A stretch of 48,647 nt of DNA from Candidatus Omnitrophota bacterium (GCA_023135905.1 JAGLSE010000012.1:1-48647), one strand, 5' to 3'; shown: positions 19,401-29,261, counted from the first letter of the stretch. Numbers and translations: made by a program. The notes: a model not told the origin generated them from the sequence alone.

Positions 19401-20762
19401 TTAATCAATAAGCCCCTGCACTACCTTTTCTAGCTCCATATTCCGTGAGCCCTTTAAAAAAATCAAATATTTTTCTCTTCTACAACTTTTAAAATTAATT
19501 ATATCTTTTATAAATTTAACAATTTCTTTGTGAGAATTAAAATGTTTTGTTTTCTTAAACCCTATTTTTTTAAGTTTATCTGTTAAATAAACACAATAAT
19601 CCCCATAAGTAAGACAGTATTCAAAATTATTTTTAATAACCTCATTTGCTACTGATTCATGATAATAAATACTTTTATTACCTAACTCTAACATATCTCC
19701 AATAACTGCTATCTTCTTAAAAGGATAAGATTTAAGGCTTCTCAGCGCTTCTCTTAAAGCAAAAGGATTAGCATTATAAGCATCATTCAAAATATAAAGC
19801 CCATTAGATTCTATCATATTCATTCTCATATCCGGGAATTCTTTAAATAAATTAGCTCTTTCAACTAAACATTTTAAAGGTATTCCTAATATATGAGCGC
19901 CTGAAATAGCCGCTAAAAAATTGACGATAAAAATATCCAGATGCTTAGTCAATATCAATTCATACTTGCCTTGAATCATAAACACAGAACCATTATCGTT
20001 CGTACTAGCTCGGACAAAAGATAAATAATTTTTTTTATCCTTACCAAACCAATAAATATTACTGCTGCTTTTAATCTTTCGAAGATACACATCTCCCCGG
20101 TTTAAAATAACCTTCATCTTAGGATTAACCCCAATAAAAGAAACTTTTTCCTTAAAGACCCCTTTTAAATCTTTAAGACCTTCTAAATGAACGGGTTTAA
20201 TAAATGTAATTATACCTATATCAGGGCTGCTCATTTTACCTAATTGTTCGATTTCACCTTTTGCATTTGTTCCTAACTCTAAAATCAATATTTTTTCATC
20301 TGTTAAGGAAAATATAGTCTTAGCAACTCCAAAGATATTATTCTCGGTCTTAAAATTCTTCAAAACTTTGAAGTATGGCTCTAAAAGAAAACTTAATATT
20401 TCTTTGGTTGTGGTTTTCCCTATAGATCCGGTAATTCCATATACAATACATTTATTTTTTTTTCTTATATATGCAGAAACTTTTTCTAAAGACTTATAAG
20501 TATCCTCTACTATAAAAAAAGAAACTTTAGGTATAGTCTTTACATATTTTTCAGCAATTATAAAAACAGCTCCTTTATCAACAGCCATTTGAATAAAGTC
20601 ATGCCCGTCACAATGCTTACCCCTAACAGCAAAAAATGCTTGATTAGGATTTATAGATCGTGAATTAAGAGAAAACCCGGTAATCGGTTTAAAAAGCCTT
20701 ATATTACAAATCTTCTCCGGCTGAATTATTCTTTCCAATTGTTCGTATTCTGAAATTATCAT
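19401..20762 (-). CDS. murF: UDP-N-acetylmuramoyl-tripeptide--D-alanyl-D-alanine ligase
   Basis: SRSINPNQAFFAVRG, VYGITGSIGKTTTKEIL, LNDAYNANPFALREAL, VIGDMLELG. Confidence 0.95.
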   Translation of the reverse strand: MIISEYEQLERIIQPEKICNIRLFKPITGFSLNSRSINPNQAFFAVRGKHCDGHDFIQMAVDKGAVFIIAEKYVKTIPKVSFFIVEDTYKSLEKVSAYIRKKNKCIVYGITGSIGKTTTKEILSFLLEPYFKVLKNFKTENNIFGVAKTIFSLTDEKILILELGTNAKGEIEQLGKMSSPDIGIITFIKPVHLEGLKDLKGVFKEKVSFIGVNPKMKVILNRGDVYLRKIKSSSNIYWFGKDKKNYLSFVRASTNDNGSVFMIQGKYELILTKHLDIFIVNFLAAISGAHILGIPLKCLVERANLFKEFPDMRMNMIESNGLYILNDAYNANPFALREALRSLKSYPFKKIAVIGDMLELGNKSIYYHESVANEVIKNNFEYCLTYGDYCVYLTDKLKKIGFKKTKHFNSHKEIVKFIKDIINFKSCRREKYLIFLKGSRNMELEKVVQGLID

Positions 20763-22246
20763 GCGCCTTTACATTTTATTTTTTTAATAATCTTTCTTAT
20801 AACATCAGCATCTTTAAATGGATATTTGGTGTTACCTATCAACTGATATTCTTCATGCCCCTTCCCTGTTACAACAAGGCAAACTTTTTTACCTTTATTG
20901 GTATCCAGATATTGACCTTTAAAATTAAAAAACATTTTAAGCGCTTTTTCTATTGCCTGTTCTCTATCTAACAAAATTTTATAATTATTCGTCGTAAATC
21001 CCGACTCAATTTGTAAACAAATATCGAGAGGATCTTCATTCCTAGGATTATCTGAAGTAATAATACTAAAATCCGCAAATAAAGAAGCAACTTCACCCAT
21101 AATCTTACGTTTACCTTTATCCCTGTTCCCTCCACAACCTAGAAGACAAATAATCTTTCTATATCCAACTTCCCAAAGAGTTTTAAGAACTTTTTCTAAC
21201 CCATCAGGGGTATGAGCATAATCAACAAAAACATCATTTAATATTGCCTCTAAGCGCCCTTCAACAGGATTAAAAGAACTAACAGCATCCAAAACTTTTG
21301 TTATGGAATACCCCAAAGAGATAACAGTACTTACAGCTGCTAAACAGTTAAAAACATTATATTTTCCGCATAAACGTGTCTTTACATTAAAAGACTTACC
21401 TAAAGATTCTAATCTGAATTTAGAACCCTGATTACTTAAGGTTATATCCACCGCTCTATAATCAGCATTTAAATTCATTCCATAAGAAATGGAACCATCT
21501 AATTCCTTAAATATTTTTCTTCCATACCTATCATCAATATTGATTAAAGAAATCCCCTTTTTATTATTAATAAATAATTGTTTTTTTACCTTAAAATAAT
21601 TTTCCATATTTTTATGATAATCTAAATGGTCTCTACTTAAATTTGTAAAAATACACCTTAAAAAATTAATATTTTTAATTCTTTGCTGAACTATTCCATG
21701 AGATGATACCTCCATAACGACATAATGTCTCTCTTTATCATTTATTTTACTTAACATTTTTCTTATACTAAGATATCCCGGAGTGGTAAAATCTGCCTTT
21801 TGAACTGAATCACCAATAACATTTTTAACAGTACTAAATAAAGAAGCCTTTTCCCCTATACTTTTAAGGATATAATATATCATTGTCGCTGTTGTTGACT
21901 TTCCATTTGTACCTGTTATTCCTATAAACATTAAATCTTTCTTATTAAAACCATAAACAAAATCTACCACTCTATGAAATTCTTCCTTAATATTTTTAAC
22001 AAAAATAACCGGTTTACTTTTAATATAACCTTTTAAATTATTTTTATATTTTATATCAGCAACAAACGCAGAGACTTTATATTCTATATCGTTTAGAATA
22101 GAAAAAATATCAAAATTATCCCTTTTAATAATAAAAAAAAGATCACCTTTTGATATATCCCGAGTATCTTCACTTATGCTTTTAAAAGATATTTTTTTTA
22201 CCGAATCATCAATATTTAAATTTAAAAAAACTTCTTCTATCCTCAT
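20759..22246 (-). CDS. murE: UDP-N-acetylmuramoyl-L-alanyl-D-glutamate--2,6-diaminopimelate ligase
   Basis: GITGTNGKSTTATMIYYIL, VDYAHTPDGLEKVL; SDNPRNEDP contains the DNPR motif associated with meso-DAP specificity. Confidence 0.96.
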   Translation of the reverse strand: MRIEEVFLNLNIDDSVKKISFKSISEDTRDISKGDLFFIIKRDNFDIFSILNDIEYKVSAFVADIKYKNNLKGYIKSKPVIFVKNIKEEFHRVVDFVYGFNKKDLMFIGITGTNGKSTTATMIYYILKSIGEKASLFSTVKNVIGDSVQKADFTTPGYLSIRKMLSKINDKERHYVVMEVSSHGIVQQRIKNINFLRCIFTNLSRDHLDYHKNMENYFKVKKQLFINNKKGISLINIDDRYGRKIFKELDGSISYGMNLNADYRAVDITLSNQGSKFRLESLGKSFNVKTRLCGKYNVFNCLAAVSTVISLGYSITKVLDAVSSFNPVEGRLEAILNDVFVDYAHTPDGLEKVLKTLWEVGYRKIICLLGCGGNRDKGKRKIMGEVASLFADFSIITSDNPRNEDPLDICLQIESGFTTNNYKILLDREQAIEKALKMFFNFKGQYLDTNKGKKVCLVVTGKGHEEYQLIGNTKYPFKDADVIRKIIKKIKCKGA

Positions 22247-23943
22247 TGACTCACCAAAAACCTTTCTCCTTCAATATACTTAATTACTTTATCCGCAATG
22301 TTTCTAAAAACCGGAGCAGCCACAACACCACCAAAGTTCGATTTTAATGGTTCATCAATAGTTACAGCAATCACTAAAGGAGAGTTCAAATCAGCTATAA
22401 ATCCTATAAATGTAGCGCGATACTTTGAAGATGAGTACTTTCTTATTTTTGGATCATATTTCTGAGCTGTTCCTGTTTTGCCTCCTATTTTTCGGCCTTC
22501 GATTCCGGCACGTTTACCAGTACCCTCAAATACAACATCAATAAGAATATCTTTTGCCTTATCCGCAACTAATGAAGATAATACTTTTTTCTTCTTATAC
22601 GGTACAGTCTCACATACACCTTGAGAACAGATTTTACTTATTAAATGCGGCTGAACAAGATAACCTCCATTAACTATAACCGCAAACCCTCTGGCTAACT
22701 GTAATAGATTTACGCCAATTTCCTGACCTATAGGTATTATATAATTTGATGTTTTCGACCACTTACTAAAAGATTTCAAGCTACCAGGGACTTCCCCTTT
22801 TAAATCAACTCCTGTTATTTCTCCAAACCCCAATTTTTTTATATAAGTAGAATAAATTTTTGGAGTAATAGCTTGAACTATCTTAGCTATTCCAATATTA
22901 CTAGAATTCAAAAAAACCTCTCTGAATGTGAGCTCTCCAAAAGGTTTCCAATCATGCAAAATACTTCCCGGAATTTTTAGCTTACCATTTTCACAAAAAA
23001 TTTTTTGATTATCAAATGTTTTATTTTCACTAATTGCAGCTATTAGAGTTATTATTTTCATTACAGACCCAGGTTCAAACATATCACAGATTGCTTTATT
23101 TTTGATATTTTCAAAAGATTTAGAATCCAAGTTGTTAGGATTAAAAGAAGGATAATTAGCTAAAGCTCTAATTTCTCCGGTAGAAGCATCCATAACCACG
23201 ACACTTCCTTGTTTAGCATCAAATTTTTTAATAGTTTCTTCAAGATAAGTTTTTGTCCAATATTGTATTTGAGCATCAATAGTTGATAAAATATCATCTC
23301 CTCTTTGAGGAGTTATTATTTGTGAAGAAAGTATAATTTGTCTAGCCGCAGAATCCTGCAAAACTCTTACAAACCCATCCTTGCCTCTAAGATATTTATT
23401 ATAATACAATTCCAATCCTTCTAACCCTTTGTTATCAATATCCGTTATCCCCAAAACTGATGCTGCTAAATGATTCTGAGGATAAACCCTTTTTTCTTCC
23501 CTAATAAAGCCTACACCTTTCAACTGAAGAGACTTTATCCTTTCTTTAATTTCCCAAGATACCCTTCTTTTTATCCATACAAACTTTTTTTTCTTCTCCA
23601 ACCTAGATTTTAAAAACTTTTCTGATAAACTCAAATTAACTGCTAACGGTTCAATAATTTTATTTATTTTAATACTTGACGGGTCAGCAAAAATAGAATA
23701 GAAATTCATACCTGTAGCCAAAATACGGCCTTTATTATCAAAAATATTTCCTCGTTTACCCTCTATCCGGACAATCTTATAATGTTGGCCATGGGCAAGC
23801 CGCTTAAAAAAATCTTGTTTAAATAATTGAAGATATGTTATTTTTAAAACTATGAGGGAAAACAAAAAAATAAAAACTAAATAAACTTTATCTATCCTTT
23901 TACTATTCTTATCCATTTTAAAACTTTTTATTGGTATTTTCAC
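22243..23943 (-). CDS. ftsI: Peptidoglycan transpeptidase FtsI / class B PBP
   Basis: RGNIFDNKGRILA, FEPGSVMK (SxxK), SSN, GGKTGTAQKY (KTG). Confidence 0.95.
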   Translation of the reverse strand: MKIPIKSFKMDKNSKRIDKVYLVFIFLFSLIVLKITYLQLFKQDFFKRLAHGQHYKIVRIEGKRGNIFDNKGRILATGMNFYSIFADPSSIKINKIIEPLAVNLSLSEKFLKSRLEKKKKFVWIKRRVSWEIKERIKSLQLKGVGFIREEKRVYPQNHLAASVLGITDIDNKGLEGLELYYNKYLRGKDGFVRVLQDSAARQIILSSQIITPQRGDDILSTIDAQIQYWTKTYLEETIKKFDAKQGSVVVMDASTGEIRALANYPSFNPNNLDSKSFENIKNKAICDMFEPGSVMKIITLIAAISENKTFDNQKIFCENGKLKIPGSILHDWKPFGELTFREVFLNSSNIGIAKIVQAITPKIYSTYIKKLGFGEITGVDLKGEVPGSLKSFSKWSKTSNYIIPIGQEIGVNLLQLARGFAVIVNGGYLVQPHLISKICSQGVCETVPYKKKKVLSSLVADKAKDILIDVVFEGTGKRAGIEGRKIGGKTGTAQKYDPKIRKYSSSKYRATFIGFIADLNSPLVIAVTIDEPLKSNFGGVVAAPVFRNIADKVIKYIEGERFLVSQ

Positions 23944-24048
23944 AAATAAACATTAAATATATAAATTAATATGTAAATGTTACATTTTGCAACAGTCACA
24001 TCTTACAAAATAGAATACGAGCATAAATATATTGACTATACAATATTT

Positions 24049-24057
24049 ATTATACCA
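24049..24057 (-). promoter_or_regulatory. Candidate extended -10 (TGGTATAAT) internal promoter upstream of ftsI
   Basis: Exact TGnTATAAT in the 212-nt ftsL-ftsI gap; the -35 match is weak. Confidence 0.45.
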
Positions 24058-24155
24058 AACAATATTAAAATATTGGAACTGTTATTTGATAATTTATTAA
24101 ATGTTCAAAATAAATGAGGTTTAAATATCAGTTAATTCTAAAAATTAAAATAGTT

Positions 24156-24518
24156 TTATTTCTTTTCTTTAGCCAAAGCTGGTGCATTAAACCCTGAAAT
24201 ATCGAGGAAATGGTCTAAATATACTGCAAATTTGTCTTCGCCAATTTTTTCTATAGTCTTATTACTTCTAACTAATATATTTTCTTTCTCTACAAGAGAA
24301 TAATTCTCTGATCTAACCCATTCATTTACCTTTACTAACGAAATTTCTTTTGCAAGATTATGCATTAAAAAATCTCTCTTATCAATAGATTCATTATAAC
24401 AAGAATAATTATTACTTAAATTGTAGGCTTCAATATAAATATTGATTTTTTGATTTATATAGACCAATCCAGCCATAAATATTAATAAAACAAATATCAA
24501 AGGTAAAAATTTTTTCAT
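24156..24518 (-). CDS. ftsL: FtsL-like division protein
   Basis: Between rsmH and ftsI; short cytoplasmic tail, one TM, coiled-coil-like KRDFLMHNLAKEISLVKVNEWV. Assignment is positional and topological. Confidence 0.6.
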   Translation of the reverse strand: MKKFLPLIFVLLIFMAGLVYINQKINIYIEAYNLSNNYSCYNESIDKRDFLMHNLAKEISLVKVNEWVRSENYSLVEKENILVRSNKTIEKIGEDKFAVYLDHFLDISGFNAPALAKEKK

Positions 24519-24524
24519 AAATTA

Positions 24525-25457
24525 TTAATTTTTTTCAGCTACTCTAAATTTTGCTGAACGTGACGGATTATTTTCCGCCTTTTCCGCTTCTGTAGGTGTC
24601 AAAGGTTTTTTAGTAATAATATTCAATAAATTTTTATTTTTGTAATCTTTAAAAATATTTTTTACTATCCTATCCTCTAAAGAATGAAAAGATATTACAC
24701 CTATCCTTCCTCCTAAAGATAGAAAAGATATCGCTTTCTTAAGGGCAATTTCTATAGATTCTAATTCTCTGTTAACTGCAATCCTTAATGCCTGAAAAAC
24801 CCTTGTGGCAGGATGAACCCTCTGATATCTATCCTTTAGCGGAACACTATCTGTGACTATCTGTGCTAACTGAACAGTTGTTAATATTGGCTCTAGATCT
24901 CTGAATTTTACAATAGATTGGGCTATCCTTTTTGAATAACGTTCTTCTCCAAATTTCCTGAAAATATTTTCAAGTTCGATTTGACTTAAATTGTTAACCA
25001 AATCATAAGCAGAAAGAAAAGAATCCTTATCCATACGCATATCCAAAGGACCTTCTTTTAAAAAACTAAATCCGCGATTAGGGTTATTTAACTGATAACT
25101 AGAAATTCCTAAATCAAAAATAAAAACATCTACTTTATTTATTCCTAAACTTTTTAAAACTTTATCTATATCTGAAAAACTGGATTTACATAATGAAAAA
25201 TGACCATTTAAAGATTGCAGCCGTTGACGGGCCACTTCCAATGATTTTTCATCTTTGTCTATGCCTATCAAAAAAGATTCATTACTCATAACCTCAAAGA
25301 ATTTAATCGCAAGAGAGCCAACCCCTAAGGTACAATCAACAATAACTTTTTTATTTTTTATATCCAGAAGGTCCAAAACCTCCCTATACATTACCGGATA
25401 ATGATGAATTAATTTTATATCTTCCATTTTATCTAAATAAATTTCAGAAGTAATCAT
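24525..25457 (-). CDS. rsmH: 16S rRNA (cytosine(1402)-N(4))-methyltransferase
   Basis: HYPVMYREVLDLLDI, DCTLGVG, FDLGISSYQLNNPNRGFSF, ISFHSLEDRIVK. Confidence 0.96.
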   Translation of the reverse strand: MITSEIYLDKMEDIKLIHHYPVMYREVLDLLDIKNKKVIVDCTLGVGSLAIKFFEVMSNESFLIGIDKDEKSLEVARQRLQSLNGHFSLCKSSFSDIDKVLKSLGINKVDVFIFDLGISSYQLNNPNRGFSFLKEGPLDMRMDKDSFLSAYDLVNNLSQIELENIFRKFGEERYSKRIAQSIVKFRDLEPILTTVQLAQIVTDSVPLKDRYQRVHPATRVFQALRIAVNRELESIEIALKKAISFLSLGGRIGVISFHSLEDRIVKNIFKDYKNKNLLNIITKKPLTPTEAEKAENNPSRSAKFRVAEKN

Positions 25458-25645
25458 ATTGCTTTTTCCATAAAATTAGATTTTTTACCTCGAACATTTT
25501 CAAATAATCTAGATGATTTAGCTTTACTTTCACAGATATGACAAATATGGAAACCGACAAAATTTACAACTGAGAGCCTTAATGGATTTGAATGAACTTC
25601 TTTAGTATTTTTATGTTTCATCTTTGTAAAGGTCCTTTTTATCAT
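25454..25645 (-). CDS. Small basic protein with HICHIC motif between mraZ and rsmH
   Basis: 63 aa; AGGGAG Shine-Dalgarno about 8 nt before ATG; stop overlaps the rsmH start as ATGA (25454-25457). Confidence 0.65.
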   Translation of the reverse strand: MIKRTFTKMKHKNTKEVHSNPLRLSVVNFVGFHICHICESKAKSSRLFENVRGKKSNFMEKAI

Positions 25646-25692
25646 AATTATTCTCCCTTACTCTTTAAAACATCTTCAAAATATTATTCCAT

Positions 25693-26130
25693 TTACATTT
25701 CGAATAAATCCTCTGACATCTCTTCAAAATTTTTCTGATTTTCTTTAAAGAATTTATTCCAACGTAGTTTATCCCAAACTTCTATTCTGTCAGATACTCC
25801 AATAATAACTATTTCTCTCTTAATCTGTGCGAATTCTTTTAAATACTCCGTAATAGTAATCCTACCTTGAGTATCAATATCTACTTCTGAAGCTCCACTA
25901 AAATATAAACGATTAAAATGTCTGGACTGCTGCTTAGTAAAAGAAAGAGACTTTAATTTATCCTCCAATTTACGCCATGCTTCTTCAGCAAAAAGGAATA
26001 GACACCCATCAAGACCTCTTGTAATATAAAGATTTCTCTCTTTAAGAGTTTTGATTTTCTCTCTGAATTTAGCCGGAAGGATAAATCTATCCTTTTCATC
26101 AATCGTATGTGTATATTCGCCATACCACAT
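25693..26130 (-). CDS. mraZ: Transcriptional regulator MraZ
   Basis: YTHTIDEKDRFILPAKFRE, YITRGLDGCLFLF, FSGASEVDIDTQGRITI. Confidence 0.96.
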   Translation of the reverse strand: MWYGEYTHTIDEKDRFILPAKFREKIKTLKERNLYITRGLDGCLFLFAEEAWRKLEDKLKSLSFTKQQSRHFNRLYFSGASEVDIDTQGRITITEYLKEFAQIKREIVIIGVSDRIEVWDKLRWNKFFKENQKNFEEMSEDLFEM

Positions 26131-26160
26131 TCCACTTCACTCCCTTTTACTCCACTATAC
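26131..26160 (-). promoter_or_regulatory. MraZ-type operator: three 10-nt direct repeats
   Basis: Minus strand GTATAGTGGA GTAAAAGGGA GTGAAGTGGA, then ATG; matches the known pattern of GTGG/TGGG-type repeats at about 10-nt period upstream of mraZ. Confidence 0.8.
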
Positions 26161-26161
26161 A

Positions 26162-26190
26162 AATATATAACCCCACATTGAATTTGTCAA
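26162..26190 (-). promoter_or_regulatory. Sigma70-type promoter of the dcw operon (TTGACA-N17-TATATT)
   Basis: -35 TTGACA at 26190-26185, 17-nt spacer, -10 TATATT at 26167-26162. Confidence 0.85.
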
Positions 26191-26235
26191 GATATTTTAT
26201 TAAACAAATTAGTGCGACACTATAAGTTGTGGTTA

Positions 26236-27192
26236 TTAAAGAGGTAGAGTGCTATATTTAGAAATGATGTGATTCACATCTTGAGCGATAGCGGATTTCA
26301 ATCTATCCAATGTTTTGAAATTATGTTCGTTTCTTATTCTATCAATAAAAAATATTTTTACAATTTTGCCCAAAATATTTATTTTAAAATCTATTATATG
26401 AACTTCTAAAAGGACTTCTCCAAAATTTACTAATGTAGGTCTGCTGCCTATATTGACGGCAGCTAAATATTTTTTTTTACCTACAACAACATATGCTGAA
26501 TAAACACCCACAGATGGTAAAATATAATGAGAAGGTGCTATATTCGCGGTTGGAAACCCTAACTTAGAACCCACGCCTTTACCTTTAATCACTTTTCCTT
26601 TTAAAATAAAATTTCGGCTTAAATTAATTCTAGTTTCTTTTAAATTTCCTTCTTTGATAAGACCTCGAATCATTGAACTGCTTATAACTTTTTTATTTTT
26701 AGTTTTTTTCTTTAAAACTCTTACCGTAAAATTATATTTTTTAGAAAGTTTTTTTAAAAATTTAACATCGCCCTTACCTTCATATCCAAACCGAAAATCT
26801 TCCCCAATAATAATTTTCTTTATATCAAAATATTTAAAAATATGATCAATAAAATCAAGAGCAGATAATTCAAGAAGATGTTTATTGGTCTTCAAAAACC
26901 AAAGATAATCAATTCCTATTAGTTTTATAAATTCTTTTTTCTGTTCAAAATCTGTTATATAACCACGGAAACATTTGCGAGGATGACGACCTGTATAAGT
27001 TAGATTCTCATACAAAAATTGTTGAGGTAAAATATCAAAAGTTATAGCTAATGAAGCTAAAGTTTTTTCCTCTGATTCTTCTTTCACTTTTTTAAGAATA
27101 AACTGATGCCCTAGATGTATGCCGTCAAAAACACCTATAGTTGCTATACACTTTATTCTTTTAGAGGGTAATCTTTCGTAAACAACCTTCAT
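26236..27192 (-). CDS. ribF: Bifunctional riboflavin kinase/FAD synthetase
   Basis: ATIGVFDGIHLGHQFIL, GEDFRFGYEGKGD, KGKGVGSKLGFPTANI, NIGSRPTL. Confidence 0.94.
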   Translation of the reverse strand: MKVVYERLPSKRIKCIATIGVFDGIHLGHQFILKKVKEESEEKTLASLAITFDILPQQFLYENLTYTGRHPRKCFRGYITDFEQKKEFIKLIGIDYLWFLKTNKHLLELSALDFIDHIFKYFDIKKIIIGEDFRFGYEGKGDVKFLKKLSKKYNFTVRVLKKKTKNKKVISSSMIRGLIKEGNLKETRINLSRNFILKGKVIKGKGVGSKLGFPTANIAPSHYILPSVGVYSAYVVVGKKKYLAAVNIGSRPTLVNFGEVLLEVHIIDFKINILGKIVKIFFIDRIRNEHNFKTLDRLKSAIAQDVNHIISKYSTLPL

Positions 27193-27832
27193 TTATATCT
27201 TTTAATTCCACAGCATCTTTCAATTTATAAGGTCCTATACTTTGACGCAAAATCTTAACCATATGGGCTCCGCATCCAAGAGTTTCACCAATGTCTTCAG
27301 CAAGTTTTCTCACATATGTACCCTTTGAACAATGCACACAAAACTCAATAAACGGTAAATCATACTTTTCTATTTTTAAAGAATAAATTTTTATATCTCG
27401 AGGTTCCCTTTCAACAGTTATACCTCGTCTAGCTAATTCATATAGCCTTTTACCCTTAACTCTTAAAGCACTTACCATAGGAGGTATCTGCTTTATATCT
27501 CCTAGAAAACGTGTAAAAGCTTCTTCAATTGTCTTAATCTCAATATGAATGTATTCACTTTTTTTTAAAACTTCACCCTGAGAATCACCTGTCGAAGTTA
27601 CTTCTCCTAATTTTAATATACCCATATACTCTTTATCAAAATTAGCAAACTTAGAGAATTTCTTTGTATATGTTCCTACAAGCATAATTAACAATCCTTC
27701 GGCAAGCGGATCCAATGTCCCTGAATGTCCAACTTTTCTAATATTAAGTCTTTTACGGACAACATCCACTACATCATGAGATGTAACTCCTCTAGGTTTA
27801 TTAACAAAAATTAAGCCGTCATATTTACTCAT
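27161..27832 (-). CDS. truB: tRNA pseudouridine(55) synthase
   Basis: FVNKPRGVTSHDVVDVVRK, KVGHSGTLDPLAEGLL, IPPMVSALRVKGKRLYELARRG. Confidence 0.96.
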   Translation of the reverse strand: MSKYDGLIFVNKPRGVTSHDVVDVVRKRLNIRKVGHSGTLDPLAEGLLIMLVGTYTKKFSKFANFDKEYMGILKLGEVTSTGDSQGEVLKKSEYIHIEIKTIEEAFTRFLGDIKQIPPMVSALRVKGKRLYELARRGITVEREPRDIKIYSLKIEKYDLPFIEFCVHCSKGTYVRKLAEDIGETLGCGAHMVKILRQSIGPYKLKDAVELKDINEGCLRKITL

Positions 27833-27880
27833 ATTTGTTATCTTTTCTTCTTTTTTTTATCTTATAATGTTTTTATTACA

Positions 27881-27910
27881 GGTGCAAAATATTGCGTCCC
27901 TACAATATTT
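27881..27910. repeat. REP-like element GGTGCAAAATATTGCGTCCCTACAATATTT
   Basis: Near-copy (2 changes) of GGGCGCAAAATATTGCGCCC at 38071; overlaps the nrnA stop codon. Confidence 0.75.
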
Positions 27911-28871
27911 TATTTTTATATGTATTAGTATTTTTCTTTATATAAGCGATTACTTTTTTTTCAACAATATTCAAACTTCCTTTGATTGTTACGCCGCTTG
28001 CCTTTTTATGGCCGCCTCCACCAAAAAACTTAGCAACCTTATTAACATCAACATCTAAGGTTGAGCGTAAATTTATTCTAACCTTATTATTACTTACTTC
28101 TTTAAAAAGAAGAAGTACTTCTACATCTTTGACTAATCTCATAGTTGAAAATATTACTTCAGTTAGGTCATAATCTCTCTCAGCCCAATTAGCCAGAACT
28201 GCCCAACATATTTTTTTCTTAGAATCGAACTTTAAAAAAGATATAGTTTTACCGATAAAAATCAAATCTAAAGGTGTACAAGTACTATGCATTTTCTCAT
28301 AAACTATACTTGGATTAATCTTATATTCCATCAAATGTGAAACTATCTTATGAGTATCCCCTGTGGTATTATCATAAGTAAAATTACCTGTATCCGTTGA
28401 AATACCCGTATATAAACAAAGAGCTATATTTTTATTCATTATCCCCAATTTTTCAAATAAATCATAAATTATCTGGGATGTCGAACTTATAGCAGGTTTT
28501 ACCCAATTTATATCTCCAAAATAAACATTACTTATATGATGGTCAATATTTATAACATAATCAGCATTATCTATCATTTCTTTAGACTTTCCGGCACGAT
28601 GAGAATCTGTACAGTCTAATACAATCGCGACATCATATTTCCTTTTATCAACTTTATTTTTTATAACATTAAATTTGGGTAAAAAACTATAAGTTTGAAC
28701 CGGAATTTCATTATTAACGATTATTACGTTCTTATTAAGTATTTTTAAAAGAATATAAATAGCTAATTCAGAGCCTAAGGAATCACCATCACCATGTATA
28801 TGTGAAGTTATAAAAAAACTTTTAGAACTTTTTATTTTATCTATTATTTCATTAAGAACTTTATCTTTCAT
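27900..28871 (-). CDS. nrnA: DHH/DHHA1 phosphoesterase (NrnA-like oligoribonuclease/pAp phosphatase)
   Basis: THIHGDGDSLGSELA, IVLDCTDSHRAG, INIDHHISN, STDTGNFTY, GGGGHKKASG. Confidence 0.9.
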   Translation of the reverse strand: MKDKVLNEIIDKIKSSKSFFITSHIHGDGDSLGSELAIYILLKILNKNVIIVNNEIPVQTYSFLPKFNVIKNKVDKRKYDVAIVLDCTDSHRAGKSKEMIDNADYVINIDHHISNVYFGDINWVKPAISSTSQIIYDLFEKLGIMNKNIALCLYTGISTDTGNFTYDNTTGDTHKIVSHLMEYKINPSIVYEKMHSTCTPLDLIFIGKTISFLKFDSKKKICWAVLANWAERDYDLTEVIFSTMRLVKDVEVLLLFKEVSNNKVRINLRSTLDVDVNKVAKFFGGGGHKKASGVTIKGSLNIVEKKVIAYIKKNTNTYKNKIL

Positions 28872-28883
28872 ATAGGCTATTTT

Positions 28884-29261
28884 TTACTCTGATTCTTTTA
28901 TTGTTTCTCCGCTATCCCATTGGCCGCTATTTTTAACATCTTCTATTTTCTTGAATATATCTACACTATACTTCATTGAATCATCTTTTATAAAAATCAG
29001 ATGAGGAGTTTTTTTAAGCCTTATTTTTTTTCCTAAAGTCCCTTGGATAAATCCTTTCATTAAATTTAAGCTTCTTTGAACTTTTTCATATTTATTTTCA
29101 TCTAAAACACTGAAATAAACTTTACTTTCCTGTAAATCATTGGTAGTAATAACCTTTGTTATAGATAAAAGAGATATGTCTGGATCATCAACCTCCCTTA
29201 AGAATATCTCCATAATCTTCTTTCTCAACTCACTATTTATTCTTTCCATTCTTAATGACAT
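28884..29261 (-). CDS. rbfA: 30S ribosome-binding factor A
   Basis: RMERINSELRKKIMEIFLREVDDP...LLSITKVITTNDLQESKVYFSVL. Confidence 0.9.
   Translation of the reverse strand: MSLRMERINSELRKKIMEIFLREVDDPDISLLSITKVITTNDLQESKVYFSVLDENKYEKVQRSLNLMKGFIQGTLGKKIRLKKTPHLIFIKDDSMKYSVDIFKKIEDVKNSGQWDSGETIKESE

Noticed and set aside
25953-26162. 69-aa minus-strand ORF
   Set aside because: Alternate frame over mraZ and its operator; MraZ motifs support the other frame.
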